Assembly: GCA_963735885.1 (NCBI GenBank)
Contig: CAVTMP010000004.1
Location: forward strand, 558,001 to 622,000
DNA from: JBBSBL01 sp963735885
GTDB lineage: Bacteria; Actinomycetota; Thermoleophilia; Solirubrobacterales; Solirubrobacteraceae
DNA length: 64,000 nucleotides
Direction of reading: 5' to 3'
In this document: positions 47,976 through 58,217 of the stretch, one piece after another
How the letters are laid out: the number at the start of each line of letters is the position of its first letter
Numbering within the stretch: the first letter of the stretch is position 1
Program-made: the position numbers and the translations under genes
Notes under the pieces: model-generated
What the model was told of the DNA's origin: nothing
The model's database searches: none
The model's input: the letters and a program-made list of their open reading frames with translations, nothing else

Positions 47976-49337
47976 GTGCCGGACCCCGCAGGGATCGCGG
48001 ACCCGCCGAAGCCGCCCGCGTCCACGCCGCGCGTCGCGCTCATGCGCCGCCGGCCATCGCTCACCGAGCTGCGTCAGTCGGAGACCGCGAAGGCGGTCGG
48101 GCTCGCCGGCGCGATGATGGCCTCGAACGTCGTGGCGCTCGCCACCACCGTGGCCTTCGGGCGGATCCTCGGCGTGGACGGCTACGGGTCGCTCGCCGCG
48201 CTGGTCTCGACCTTCCTCATCCTCTCCGTGCCCGGCGCCGCCCTGCAGGTCGCCACCGCGCGCGAGGGCTCGCTCGGACGCCTCGGCGAGGGGCGGAACC
48301 TCGCGGCCACGATCTCGCGCTGGACGCGCACGATGGTGCTGGCGACGCTCGTGCTGAGCGCGGTGGCCGCGCTGCTGCGCGCACCGATCGCGTCGGCCAT
48401 CGGGGTGGACGAGGAGTGGGCGGCCGCGGCCACGATCCCGACCGCCTGCCTGTGGATCCTCCTGTCGATCCAGCGCGGGGCGCTCCAGTCGCAGCGGTCC
48501 TACGCCGCGGTGGGGGTGAGCATGCCCTCGGAGCAGTTCGCGCGGCTCGTGCTCGGCGTCGTCCTCGCGGTCGCCGGGCTCGGGGTCACCGGCGCCTGGC
48601 TCGGCACGCCCCTGGCGATGGCCGCGCTCGCCGCGATCCTGGGCGTCCGGCTGCGCCGTCAGCTCGGCCCTCCCGAGCCCGCGGCGCCCGAGCACCCGCT
48701 GCGTGCCCTCGTCGTCGCCGGGTGGACCGCCATCGCCGGGCTCGCGCTGATCGCCGTCCTGCAGAACATCGACGTGATCATCGCCAAGCACGAGCTGACG
48801 GCCCGCGGCGCCGGCTCCTACGCCGCGGCGGCCGTGGCGGCGAAGGTCGTCATCTGGGTCGCGATCGGCGTCGGCTTCCACCTGCTGCCGGAGGCGGCGC
48901 GGCGCCACGCGGCGGGCCGGGACGCGCGCGGGGTGCTCGGCCGCGCGCTCGCGGTCGTGCTCGCCGTCGGCGTCCCGTGCCTGCTCCTCTACGCCGCGGT
49001 GCCGAAGCTCGTGCTCAAGGTGGCGTTCGGCCCGAAGTACGAGAGCGGCTCCGAGGCGCTGCTCCTGCTGACCGCGGCGATGACGTTGCTGGCGTGCACC
49101 TACCTCGCGGTGCAGCTGCTGCTCGCGCTCCACAACCGCTGGTTCCTCGTCGGCCTGGCGGCGGTGGCCGTGCTCGAGCCGCTGCTGCTGCTCACCCTCG
49201 GGCACGGGGGCAGCCTCGCCTCGTTCGCCGCCATCGTCCTCGCCCTCCAGGCGGTGGCGTGCGGCTTCACGCTCACGCTCGCCCTGCGCCGGGCCGGCCC
49301 GGTGCCCGACCCCGCCCCGGCGGCCGAGTCGGCATGA
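47976..49337 (+). CDS. Polysaccharide flippase, copy 2 (MOP superfamily)
   Basis: 453 residues, intact, GTG start. A 45-residue cytosolic head precedes about 12-14 helices. AVGLAGAMMASNVVALATTV, FGRILGVDGYGSLAALVSTF (the F-x-R-x-L-G-x-x-x-Y/F-G motif of oligosaccharide flippases), LQNIDVIIAKH and PKLVLKVAFGPKYESGSEAL, where the last resembles the FGxxY region before the final helices. Overlaps the TPR gene downstream (ATGA at 49334). The two together form a small operon. Confidence 0.83.
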   Translation: MPDPAGIADPPKPPASTPRVALMRRRPSLTELRQSETAKAVGLAGAMMASNVVALATTVAFGRILGVDGYGSLAALVSTFLILSVPGAALQVATAREGSLGRLGEGRNLAATISRWTRTMVLATLVLSAVAALLRAPIASAIGVDEEWAAAATIPTACLWILLSIQRGALQSQRSYAAVGVSMPSEQFARLVLGVVLAVAGLGVTGAWLGTPLAMAALAAILGVRLRRQLGPPEPAAPEHPLRALVVAGWTAIAGLALIAVLQNIDVIIAKHELTARGAGSYAAAAVAAKVVIWVAIGVGFHLLPEAARRHAAGRDARGVLGRALAVVLAVGVPCLLLYAAVPKLVLKVAFGPKYESGSEALLLLTAAMTLLACTYLAVQLLLALHNRWFLVGLAAVAVLEPLLLLTLGHGGSLASFAAIVLALQAVACGFTLTLALRRAGPVPDPAPAAESA

Positions 49338-49756
49338 GCGCCTCCCGCTTCGACGCCGCCTCGCGCCTCGCGCTCGCCGTGGCGGCCGCGATCCTGCTCG
49401 CGCTCCTCGCGGTCAACCTCCACGTCGCGCGACTGGTGACGGCGGGCGCCGCGGTGCGTGAGTTCGCCGTGAAGCCGACCGGCGAGCGGCTGCGGCAGCG
49501 GGCCGGTGACTTCCGGCGCGCGGCGGCCGACGCCCCGGACGTCGAGCCGACGCTCCTCCTGGGCTCGCTCTACTACGTGGCGGGGCGGCGGGACGCGGCG
49601 ATCGACCGCTACCTGCGCGTGGTGGAGCGCGAGCCGGAGAACCTCGTGGCGTGGCGCTCGCTCGGGCTCGCCGCCAAGGGTCGCGATCGGGCGCTGCGTG
49701 CCCGGGCGATCGCCCGGATGCGGGCGCTCAGCCCGATCGACCCGCCGATCCAGTAG
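49334..49756 (+). CDS. Membrane-anchored TPR-like protein, copy 2
   Basis: 140 residues, intact. One N-terminal helix (ASRLALAVAAAILLALLAV), then GERLRQRAGDFRRAAADAPD, LLLGSLYYVAGRRDAAIDRY, VEREPENLVAWRSLGLAAKG and DRALRARAIARMRALSPIDP: a single TPR pair. Paralogue of the protein at 46898-47336. Overlaps flippase 2 by ATGA and, tail to tail, ligase 2 by 29 bp. Probably acts at the membrane with the ligase or flippase. Confidence 0.72.
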   Translation: MSASRFDAASRLALAVAAAILLALLAVNLHVARLVTAGAAVREFAVKPTGERLRQRAGDFRRAAADAPDVEPTLLLGSLYYVAGRRDAAIDRYLRVVEREPENLVAWRSLGLAAKGRDRALRARAIARMRALSPIDPPIQ

Positions 49757-51193
49757 CCCCGGGCCGCAGGCCCACGAGCGCCGCGGCGGCGAGGATCGCC
49801 ACGAGCGTGAGCGCCGGCATCTGCCAGTCCCAGTCGAGGCCGGCGTGGACCGCGTACACCGCGAGCGCCGCGGCGAGGCCCTCGGCGGTCCCGGGGGCGC
49901 GGCGGTGCGCGGCACGGGCGGCGAGCGCGATCCCCGCGAAGGCGGCGAGCAGGAGGGCGAGGCCGACGAGCCCGAGCTCGGCGGCCGCCTGCGCGTAGAG
50001 CGAGTGGGCGTCGTTGACCGACTCCGAGATCCTCCGCTCCCGCAGCCAGGCGACCCGGAACGAGCCGGCGCCCCCGCCGCGGATCGGGTGGTCGGCGAGC
50101 TCCCGGGCCGCCACCCGCCAGTAGGCGTAGCGGTTCGTCTGGACCGAGCCGAGCCGCTCGGCGCCCGCACGGAAGGCCGGCGATCCGGACACCGTCGTCC
50201 GCTCGGCGCCGGCCGCCAGCAGCGGCGTCGCGACGATGAGCGCCCCGAGCAGCAGGCCGAGAGCGATCCGCCGCCGTGGGGTCGAGCGCACGACGATCTC
50301 GGCCGGATCTCGCGCCGAGCGCCGCGCCACCCGCCGCGCGGCGACGGCCGCGGCGGCGGCGAGCCCCAGCGAGGACGGCGAGCATGATCGCCCCCTCCCG
50401 CTCGCGCGCCCCGAGCGCGCCGTCCAGCGACTGGACCCCCGGGAGCGGCGCCGCGGCGGCCACCGCGAGCCCGCCCGCCACGAGCAGCGCGATCGCGGCC
50501 CGGAGCTGGCGCCGCGTCGGGACGAGCAGGAGCAGGAGCACGACCCCGACGACGAGCGCGGCGAGCGCCCCGCGGGAGAGCGAGAGGAACGTGCCGAGCG
50601 CGAGCGGGACGGCGGCGGCGCCCGCGGCGGCCACCGTGCGGGGACGACGGTCCGGGTCGCCGGCGAGCCGCACGCAGAGCACGAGCCCGATCGCGGCGAG
50701 CGCGCCCATCGCGTTCCAGTAGGTCAGCGGCTGATCCAGGCGCCCGGCGCCGGCGCCGCTGCGCTCGAAGCTCAGCAGGCCGGGCACCAGCCGCTCCGAG
50801 AGCCCGTAGACCACCACGACGGTCGCGCCCGCGGCCAGCGCGGGCTCCACGGCGCGCACGGTCGGCCGGTCGGCGAAGGCCGCCGCCCCGGCCAGCAGCC
50901 CCCCCGCGTAGAGCACCATCCGCTGGGCCTCGTCCACCGCGGGCACGCTCAGCGGCGCCCACTCGATCGAGAGCGTGGTCCACGCCGCGAAGAGGATCGA
51001 CGCCGCGAGCGCCATCCGCGCCGCGCCCGCCGGGCGGGAGCGGCGAGCGCACCGCGACGGCGAGGACGAGGACCAGCGCCCACATGCCGATCGCGGCGGT
51101 GATCCGCGCCTCGTCGAAGAAGCCGCCGGAGAAGAAGGCGAGCACCGTCGGAGCGGCGAGCAGGGCCGCCGCCACCCCCCGCCGGAGCGTCAT
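49728..51193 (-). CDS. O-antigen-ligase-like membrane protein, copy 2 (frameshifted)
   Basis: About 488 residues, 10-12 helices. VLAFFSGGFFDEARITAAIG, TTLSIEWAPLSVPAVDEAQR, LDQPLTYWNAMGALAAIGLV, LGTFLSLSRGALAALVVG, SVQTNRYAYWRVAARELADH, GGGAGSFRVAWLRERR, VNDAHSLYAQAAAELG (conserved His) and GLDWDWQMP parallel copy 1 segment by segment. Two indels (near 51040 and 50370). The start ATG overlaps the stop of the upstream membrane protein (ATGA). Confidence 0.8.
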
Positions 51194-52794
51194 CGCACGC
51201 GGTACACCGTGGCGCAGCCGAAGCGCCGCGGCGGATCGGTGAACCCGGCCACCACGCGGTCGATCCGGGCCCGGCCGTGGCAGTCGGAGAGGAGGAAGCG
51301 GGCCCCCGAGCGGCGCACGAGCGCCTCGGCCCGCGCCGGCGACAGGGCGCCACCGAAGAGCGACTCGGCCAGGGCCCGGCGAGCGCGGAAGTCCGGCGTC
51401 CACGAGCCGGCGCCGACCCAGGTCTGGCGCCCGGTGTACGCCGGGACGAGCAGCCCGGAGTACACCGGGGCCAGCACACCGCCCGGCTCGCGGTCCGCCG
51501 CGAGGGCGCGCAGCGCATCGCGCTCGCCGACGGTGAGGAAGTGCGGCTGGCGCCCGAGGCGCACGGCGTCGGCGAGCTGCTGGGCGCGATACGCGGTCCC
51601 CGGGACCACCAGGAGCGCCACGAGGGCGAGCGCCGCGCCGCGGGGCAGCGGCCGGGTCCCGCGCTCGGCCCGCCACGCCAGGACGGCGAGCACCGCGAGC
51701 GGGAGCTGCAGGCCCTGGAAGGCGTGGAACGGGAACGTGCCGACCGGGGCGTAGAAGATGAGCAGGCCCGCCGCCGGCCAGAGCCGCAGGGCGAGCGAGC
51801 CGAAGTCCACGGCGGGGAGGCGGTAGGCCGCCGCCGCCGGGATGGCGAGCGGGGCGAGCGCGACCACGGTGACCCACAGCGGCCAGCGGGGGAAGTCGTT
51901 CGCGACCTGCGCGAGCTCCCAGGCCGGATCGGCGCGGGAGAGGACGAGGTAGTAGAGGAGCGGCAGCCCGGTGGCGACGAGCGGGCCGCCGAGGTCGCGC
52001 GCGGCGGCGGGCGCCGACCGGCTCCGCCGCGCGACGAGCAGGCCCTCGGCGCCGACCAGGACGATGGCGAACGTCGCCCCCTGCCAGGGCTGGAGCCAGG
52101 CGCAGAGGAGCCCGCCGACCGCGGCCACGGCGAGCATCCGCCGGGACCCTCCGCCCCGGCCGCGCTCGTAGGCGACGAGCGCCAGCGGGAGGAGGCCGAC
52201 CGCGATCGCGGTGAACAGGTAGCCCCAGAGGTAGGACCCGATCCACAGCTCGCCGGTCGAGAAGTCGAGGCGGAACTTCGTCTCCTGCCCGCCGAGCCCC
52301 GCCCAGCCGACCAGCGCGGCGACCGGCGAGCAGAAGAAGAGGCCGACGACCAGCGCGAGGCCACGGTCGTCCGAGCGCCCGAGGCGGGCGCGGACGAGGG
52401 CGAGCGACCCCGCGAAGAGGGCCGCGACCGCCACGGGCTTCCACACGAGGTACGCGGCCGCCACCCCGAGGCCGGCCTTGTGGAGCAGGCCGGAGAGGAC
52501 CACCCCGGGATGCACGAACGTGTGCCGGAGCGGCCCGATGTCGTAGAGGTTGGCGGCCGCGACGTGGTCGGCCGCCTGGCGCAGCCAGCCCAGGTACTGG
52601 AGCTGATCCACCACCAGGAACCCGTCCGAGCCGGCGACCACGCCGCCGCGCGACCACACGCGCAGCAGCAGGCCGGCGAGCGGCCCGAGCGCGAGCGCCG
52701 TGACCCCGGCCAGGCAGGCCCACTCGACGGCGCCGAGCCGGACGGCCGCACCGCGCCGCGTCCCGGCGCGGGCCGCCTCGATGCCGACGCTCAC
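51190..52794 (-). CDS. Multi-pass membrane protein, possible GT-C glycosyltransferase, copy A
   Basis: 534 residues, intact, GTG start overlapping the GT2 stop (GTGA). About 10-11 helices; after the first helix a loop carries GSDGFLVVDQLQYLGWLRQ and NLYDIGPLRHTFVHPG, acidic and His residues placed where GT-C enzymes keep their catalytic Asp. GELWIGSYLWGYLFTAIAVG and AWLQPWQGATF follow. A soluble C-terminal part (about 110 residues) ends RFLLSDCHGRARID, RRFGCATVYRVR with a Cys pair. No family recognised by name. Clear paralogue of 59827-61551. Confidence 0.65.
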   Translation of the reverse strand: MSVGIEAARAGTRRGAAVRLGAVEWACLAGVTALALGPLAGLLLRVWSRGGVVAGSDGFLVVDQLQYLGWLRQAADHVAAANLYDIGPLRHTFVHPGVVLSGLLHKAGLGVAAAYLVWKPVAVAALFAGSLALVRARLGRSDDRGLALVVGLFFCSPVAALVGWAGLGGQETKFRLDFSTGELWIGSYLWGYLFTAIAVGLLPLALVAYERGRGGGSRRMLAVAAVGGLLCAWLQPWQGATFAIVLVGAEGLLVARRSRSAPAAARDLGGPLVATGLPLLYYLVLSRADPAWELAQVANDFPRWPLWVTVVALAPLAIPAAAAYRLPAVDFGSLALRLWPAAGLLIFYAPVGTFPFHAFQGLQLPLAVLAVLAWRAERGTRPLPRGAALALVALLVVPGTAYRAQQLADAVRLGRQPHFLTVGERDALRALAADREPGGVLAPVYSGLLVPAYTGRQTWVGAGSWTPDFRARRALAESLFGGALSPARAEALVRRSGARFLLSDCHGRARIDRVVAGFTDPPRRFGCATVYRVR

Positions 52795-53564
52795 GACCGC
52801 GGCTCGGCGGGCTCGAAGCGGACGGCGCCGGACGGCGCCGCCACCCCGATCCGTCCCTCCCGGCGGACGTGGCGGCGGGCGGCGAGCAGCTCCCGGGTCA
52901 CGGGCACGAGCACCCGGGTCATCGACAGGCGTGACGCCGGCCGGTCGCTCCACACGACCCCCACCTCGCGAACGCGGTAGCCGAGGGCGCGCGCGAGCGC
53001 GAGCACCTCGGCGTCGTAGGTCCAGCCCTCGAGCCGGCTGCGGCCGAAGGCCTGCTCGGCCGCCGGCCCGCGGAAGAGCTTGAAGCCGCAGAACAGGTCG
53101 GTGGTGGGCTCGCCGAGCAGCGCGCGGCAGAGCAGGACGAAGCTCCGACCCGCGATCCGGCGCCGCAGGGGCTGCCGGCGACCGACCTGCGCCCCCGGCG
53201 CGAGGCGGGATCCGGCGACGACATCGGCGTCGGCGATGGCCTCGAGCATCCTCGGCAGGGACGCCAACGAGGGCGCGCAGTCCGCGTCGCAGTGCAGCCG
53301 CAGCTCGCCCCGGGCCTCGAGCATCCCGCGCCGCACCGAGTAGCCCTTCCCCCGGTTCGCGTCGTTGCGCAACGCCCGGACGCGCTCGTCGAGCAGCGGG
53401 GCGAGCGCCTCCAGCGTGCCGTCCTCGCTGGCGTTGTCGACCACGAGGATCTCGTACGGGCGCCCGAGCTCCTCCATCGCGGCGCGGACCGCGCCGACCG
53501 TGAGCGGGAGCGTCTCGCGCTCGTTGTAGGCGGGGATGACGACGCTGATGTCAGGCGCGGCCAC
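52791..53564 (-). CDS. Family 2 glycosyltransferase (polyprenyl-phosphate sugar synthase type)
   Basis: 257 residues, intact. DISVVIPAYNERETLPLTVG, ILVVDNASEDGT, NRGKGYSVRRGM, LHCDADCAPS (DxD) and TDLFCGFKLFRG; the closing part EVGVVWSDRPASRLSM matches dolichyl/polyprenyl-phosphate sugar synthases, which feed GT-C enzymes. It is directly upstream of, and coupled to, the candidate GT-C protein, which fits that role. GTG start with TAGGGT 6 nt upstream. Confidence 0.85.
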   Translation of the reverse strand: MAAPDISVVIPAYNERETLPLTVGAVRAAMEELGRPYEILVVDNASEDGTLEALAPLLDERVRALRNDANRGKGYSVRRGMLEARGELRLHCDADCAPSLASLPRMLEAIADADVVAGSRLAPGAQVGRRQPLRRRIAGRSFVLLCRALLGEPTTDLFCGFKLFRGPAAEQAFGRSRLEGWTYDAEVLALARALGYRVREVGVVWSDRPASRLSMTRVLVPVTRELLAARRHVRREGRIGVAAPSGAVRFEPAEPRS

Positions 53565-53570
53565 CGCGTC

Positions 53571-53576
53571 ACCCTA
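53571..53576 (-). promoter_or_regulatory. Putative -10 element (TAGGGT) for the GT2/GT-C/ligase 2 operon
   Basis: Minus-strand TAGGGT, 6 nt before the GTG at 53564; it would drive the three coupled genes down to 49728. Confidence 0.45.
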
Positions 53577-53687
53577 GATGATCGATTCCGCCGCTCTCCC
53601 GCCCATACCGCGAGCCGACCACGGTGCCGTGCGGACGCGCTAAGGTGCCTGCGCTCCGGGCCCGGACGGCCCGGCCTCGCGGGAACC

Positions 53688-54628
53688 ATGGCCACGATCC
53701 TCGTCACCGGCTCGCAGGGCACGCTGGGCACGCCGCTCGTCGCCGAGCTCCGTCGCCGCGGCCACGACGTCTGGGGCTGCGACCTCCAGCACCACGCCGA
53801 CGAGCAGGTGCTGCGCGCCGACGTCCGCGAGCATCGCCAGCTCGAGCAGCTCCTCGCCCGGACCGGGCCGGTGGACTTCGTCTACCACCTCGCCGCGGAG
53901 TTCGGCCGGATCAACGGCGAGGAGTACTACGAGACGCTGTGGAAGACGAACGTCATCGGCACGCGCAACCTCCTGGAGCTCCAGCGCCGCCACGGGTTCC
54001 GGCTGATCTTCGCCTCCAGCTCCGAGATCTACGGCGACCGTCACGAGGACATCCTGCACGAGGACATCCCGCTGCAGCAGTCGATCATCCAGCAGAACGA
54101 CTACGCCACCACGAAGTGGGTCAACGAGGTCCAGATCATGAACTTCGAGAAGCGCCACGACTCGCCGATCGTGCGGCTGCGCTTCTTCAACGCCTACGGC
54201 CCCGGGGAGCGCTACCACTCCTACCGCAGCGTGGTCTGCCTGTTCGCCTACCGGGCGCTGATGGACCTGCCCTACACGGTCTACCAGGACTACAATCGCG
54301 TCTTCATGTACATCGACGACTTCATCCCCACGCTCGCCAACGTGTGCGAGAACTTCGTGCCCGGCGAGGTCTACAACATCGGCGGCACCGAGTTCGCAGC
54401 GTCGAGACGGCGAGCAACCTCATCCTCGAGCACCTGGGCCTCGACGACGCCCGCGTGGAGTACCTGCCCGAGGACGCCCACAACGTCCAGAACAAGCGGC
54501 CGGACATCAGCAAGGCGGCGGAGGCCTTCGGGCACGCCCCGCGGGTCACGCTGGAGGAGGGCATCCCGCTCACGGTGGACTGGATGCGCCAGGTCTACCT
54601 TCCGCCCGGCGTGCCCGCCGGCGCGTGA
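53688..54628 (+). CDS. NAD-dependent nucleotide-sugar epimerase/dehydratase (one frameshift)
   Basis: About 313 residues, extended SDR. ILVTGSQGTLGTPLVAEL (GxxGxxG), FVYHLAAEFG, IFASSSEIYGD, YATTKWVNE (Y-x-x-x-K), RFFNAYGPGERYHSYRS and EVYNIGGTEF. One missing base near 54396 (after GTEF) hides RSVETASNLILEHLG. The family makes or epimerises NDP-sugars; HNVQNKRPDISKA near the end is typical of NDP-sugar 4-epimerase or decarboxylase-like members. Possible promoter TAAGGT at 53641-53646. Coupled to the GT2 gene by GTGA at 54625. Confidence 0.83.
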
Positions 54629-55409
54629 CGGGCGCCGCGCCGACCCGCGAGGACGCCGCGACCGGGGGTGCCCCGGAGGTCAGCGTCCTGATCCCGTGCC
54701 TCAACGAGGAGCAGAACGTCCCCTCGGTGGTCGACAAGCTCGTGCGCCTGCTCGGCGAGACCGGCGTGGACTCCGAGATCCTGATCATCGACGACTGCTC
54801 CGACGACTACACGTTCCGCGAGGCCATGCTGCTCTCGAACCGCTACGCCGAGGTGCGCGCGCTCCACAAGGGGCTGCCGCGCGGGATCGGCCACGCGATC
54901 CGCTTCGGCATCGAGCACGCGCGCGGGAGGGTCGGCGTGGTGGTGATGGGCGACGGCGTGGACCCGATCGCCGCGATTCCGGACTTCCGCGACGAGATCG
55001 TCGACCAAGCGGCAGTCAGCTCGTGCTGCTCTCGCGCTACGCCGAGCCGGGCGACGCCGCGTCGATCCCGTGGACCTACCGCGTCTACCAGGCCGTCTAC
55101 CGCTCGCTGTGCCGGGCGGCTGGTCGGCCTGCCGTATCCGCGATCCGACCTACGCCTATCGCGGCTTCGACCTCGACTACGTCCGCGGCGCTCGGCCTGC
55201 GCTCGGGCGGCTTCGAGATCTCTCCTGAGCTGACGCTGAAGACCCACCTCCAGGGCGGGCGGATCTCGGAGCTCAAGGGCCAGCAGGGCCGTCGGATCGC
55301 CGGAGAGTCGAAGTTCGTGTTCTCGCGACAGGCCGTACGGCTACGCGCGGGTCCTCGTCGGTGCGGCGCTCGTCCGCCCGGAGAGCCCGTGGGCGCAACC
55401 GCTAGCTGA
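54625..55409 (+). CDS. Family 2 glycosyltransferase with C-terminal extension (frameshifted)
   Basis: About 261 residues. EVSVLIPCLNEEQNVPSVVD, ILIIDDCSDDYT, GIGHAIRFGIEHARGRV and VVVMGDGVDP (D-x-D-like) form the GT2 core. After indels near 55010, 55120 and 55190: YRVYQAVYRSLCRA, LRSGGFEISPELTLKTHLQG, ISELKGQQGRRIAGESKF. This is the pattern of polyprenyl-phosphate glycosyltransferases without membrane helices. The end is 55403 or 55409 depending on the frame. GTG start overlapping the epimerase. Confidence 0.72.
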
Positions 55410-57067
55410 GCGCGGCGCGGAGCCGGCCGCCTCGAGCGCCTCCCGGCCCGCGGGCGCCGCGACGCCGCGGCGCCGACGGCGCTCGTCCTCGCGAGCGCTG
55501 ACCGCGGCTGGCCCTCGTTCTGCGCGGGCGGGCCGCCGGCCAGAGCCTGTACGCCGACGAGCTCTTCACCTACGCGGTCGCGCGTCCCGGTCTCGACGGG
55601 CATCCTCCACCGCATCCAGGCCTTCGAGCTCAACCCGCCGCTGTTCCACGTGCTCGCGACGCTCTCGCTCGAGGCGTTCGGGGACGCCAAGGCGATTCCG
55701 CCTGCCCTCGATCGTCCTCGGGACCGCGCTCGGTGCCGCTCGATCTACCTCCTCGGCGCCCCGCACGGTCGGCCGCCGGGCCGGCGCTCCTGGCGGCAGC
55801 CTTGCTCGCCGTGAGCCCGTTCGCGGTGTTCTTCGGCTCGGAGGGCCGCGGCTACGCCCTGCTGATGCTGCTCTCGTGCTGCTGTCGGCGCTGGCCCTGC
55901 TGGAGGCCGTGCGCTCCGGCCGCGGGGTCCGCTGGTGGGTGAGCGTTCACGGCCTGCTCGCCACCGGCGCTCTGTACACGCACTACACCGCCGCGTTCGC
56001 CGTGGCCGCGCTGGCGGTCGCCGCCGCGGCCGCCAACCGCGATCGCTGGCGCGCCATCGCACTGGTCAACGGCGCGGTCGCCATCGCCTACCTGCCCTGG
56101 CTCCCCTACCTCTCCGAACAGCAGGGCAAGCCTGCGCTCACGAGGCCGATGAGCCTGCGCGGCCTCGTGAGCGACCAGATCCAGGCGCTCGTCGGGCATC
56201 CGCTCTCGACGACCGACGCGCTGGGCGACAGCCTCGAGCGGGTGCCGGGTCCGGTCGCCGTCATCCTGCTCGGCGCCGGTCTCGTCGTGGCGGTTGCGGG
56301 CTGGGGGGCGGCGCGGCGGGCGAGGCCGGCGGACCGCGTGCCTGCGCCGCCGCGTGACGGGCTGCTGCTGGTCTCGGCGCTCGCCGTCAGCGCCCCGGTC
56401 GGCCTCGTCGCCTACTGGCTGCTCGGAGGACCGGAACCTGCTCCTGCCCCGGAACTTCGCGATCGCCGTCCCGGCGATCGCTGCTCCTCGTGGCCGTGCT
56501 CGTCACGCGCGCCTCCCGGGTTGCGGCCGGCATCGCGGGCGCGGCCCTGCTCGTCGGACTCGCGGATCGGGGTGGCACGGGTCGAGACCTCCGCCCAACG
56601 CCCACGGCTCGACGACGCGGCCCGCCTCATCGCGGCCCGCGGCCGTCCGGGGGACCCGGTCGTCGCGGTCACCACCATCGCCCAGGCCTACGCCAGCTTG
56701 GTCCCCCGGAGCACGACCGAGGGGATTCTCCGCGCCCGGCTGCCCCGCGACCAGCGCGTCTTCCGGTTCGGTCGCCTCAACAGTCCGCTCCAGCGGGAGT
56801 TCTCACTCGCGGCGCGCCGGCCCTACCGTCAGTTCGGGCTCGTGGGGCTCATCCGCGTTCCTGGAGGCCGCGTGCGGGAGGTGGCCGATCCCGCCGCGTG
56901 GCGGTCGCGGCGCGCGTACGGGCCGCGTCTTCGTGGTGGGCGTCGACTACCCGCGGGTGCTTCTCCCGGCGCCACCGGCGCGCGGGCGCCTCCGCGAGAC
57001 GCTGCGGCGCACCTTCGGCGGGCTCGTGCCGGTGACGGTGATCGAGTACGTCGGCGGTCGCCGGTGA
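55410..57067 (+). CDS. GT39-like membrane glycosyltransferase, copy 1 (frameshifted; start approximate)
   Basis: About 550 residues. The first outer loop SLYADELFTYAVARPG carries the D-E pair of ArnT/PMT-type GT-C enzymes. AVSPFAVFFGSEGRGYALLM, LYTHYTAAFAVAALAVA and YLPWLPYLSEQQ follow, then RNLLLPRNFAIA and a soluble tail ending VTVIEYVGGRR. Indels near 55510, 55580, 55700, 55880, 56425, 56490 and 56930. The start cannot be fixed: the GT2 end and this N-terminus lie in a short region (55400-55510) with several frame changes. Uses polyprenyl-phosphate sugars. Overlaps the epimerase gene (GTGA at 57064). Confidence 0.65.
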
Positions 57068-58217
57068 GGACGCGTCACGGTCGTCGGGGCGCGGCCGAAC
57101 TTCGTGAAGATGATCGCCGGTGCTGGCGGCGCTGCGCCGGGCGATTCCCGGACGCCACGCGCTCGTCCACACCGGACAGCACTACGACGCGGATGATGTC
57201 GGAGGCGTTCCTCGCCGATCTCGGCGCCCCGGAGCCCGACCATCGTCTCGACGGTGGGGTCCGGCAGCCACGCCGAGCAGACCGCCCGCGCGATGGAGCG
57301 CCTGGAGCCGGTGCTCGCGGACCGAGGCGCCGGATCTCGTGCTCGTCGGCAGGCGACGTGAACTCGACGCTCGCCGCGGCCCTCGTGGCGGCGAAGCTCG
57401 GCGTGCCGCTCGGCCCACGTCGAGTCCGGGCTGCGCAGCTTCGATCGCGCGATGCCCGAGGAGATCAACCGCGTCGTGGCCGACGAGCTGCGCGTCGCTG
57501 CTCTTCGTCCACAGCGACGAGCGGTCGCAGAACCTCGCGGCGACAGGGCATCCCGGCGGAGCGCGTCCACCTCGTGGGGAACACGATGATCGACAGCCTC
57601 GTCGCGGTCGAGGCCGCGGTTCCGCGCCGTCGCGGCTGCGGCGCGCCACGGCCTCGAGCGCGGCGGGTACCTGCTCGTCACGCTGCACCGGCCGGCGCTG
57701 GTCGACGGTCCGCGGCTGGTCGCGACGTGCTGGCGCGGCTCGGCGAGGTCGCGCGCGAGCTTGCCGGTGCTGTTCCCGGTCCATCCGCGCACGCGCGAGC
57801 GGATGGCGAGCCGAGCGCCTGGTCGCGCCCGATGGCGCGCCTGCGTCGCGCCCACCGGCTACGTCGACTTCCTCTCGCTCGAGGCCGATGCCGCCGCCGT
57901 GCTGACCGACTCCGGCGGGGTGCAGGAGGAGACGACCTACCTCGGCGTGCCGCTGCTTCACGCTGCGCGACGCCACCGAGCGGCCGGTGACCGTGCGCGC
58001 CGGGACGAACACGGTGCTCGGCCTCGAGCCGAGCCGGATCGGCGAGGTGCCCGGGCTCCTGCGGCGGCCGCAGTCGCCGGCGGCACCACCGCCGTTGTGG
58101 GACGGGCGCGCCGCGGAGCGGGTGGCCGACGTCGTGACGCGCTTCGCAGAGCGGCCGGAGGACGTGGCCCGGCCCGTCGCGCTCACGGCCGCGCGGCTCG
58201 GTACTCGTAGAAGCTGA
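57064..58217 (+). CDS. wecB: UDP-N-acetylglucosamine 2-epimerase, non-hydrolysing (frameshifted)
   Basis: About 380 residues pieced from some ten frames. VTVVGARPNFVKMIAVLAAL, HALVHTGQHYD, MMSEAFLADLGAPEP, GDVNSTLAAALVAAKLGVPL, VESGLRSFDRAMPEEINRVV, HLVGNTMIDSL, LLVTLHRPALVD, DSGGVQEETTYLGVPLLTLR and ERPVTVRAGTNTVLG: all diagnostic. It makes UDP-ManNAc for teichoic-type or capsular glycans. The indel density here is the highest in the window. The last codons overlap the convergent GT39 gene by about 35 bp, so the true end may be a little earlier. Confidence 0.8.
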
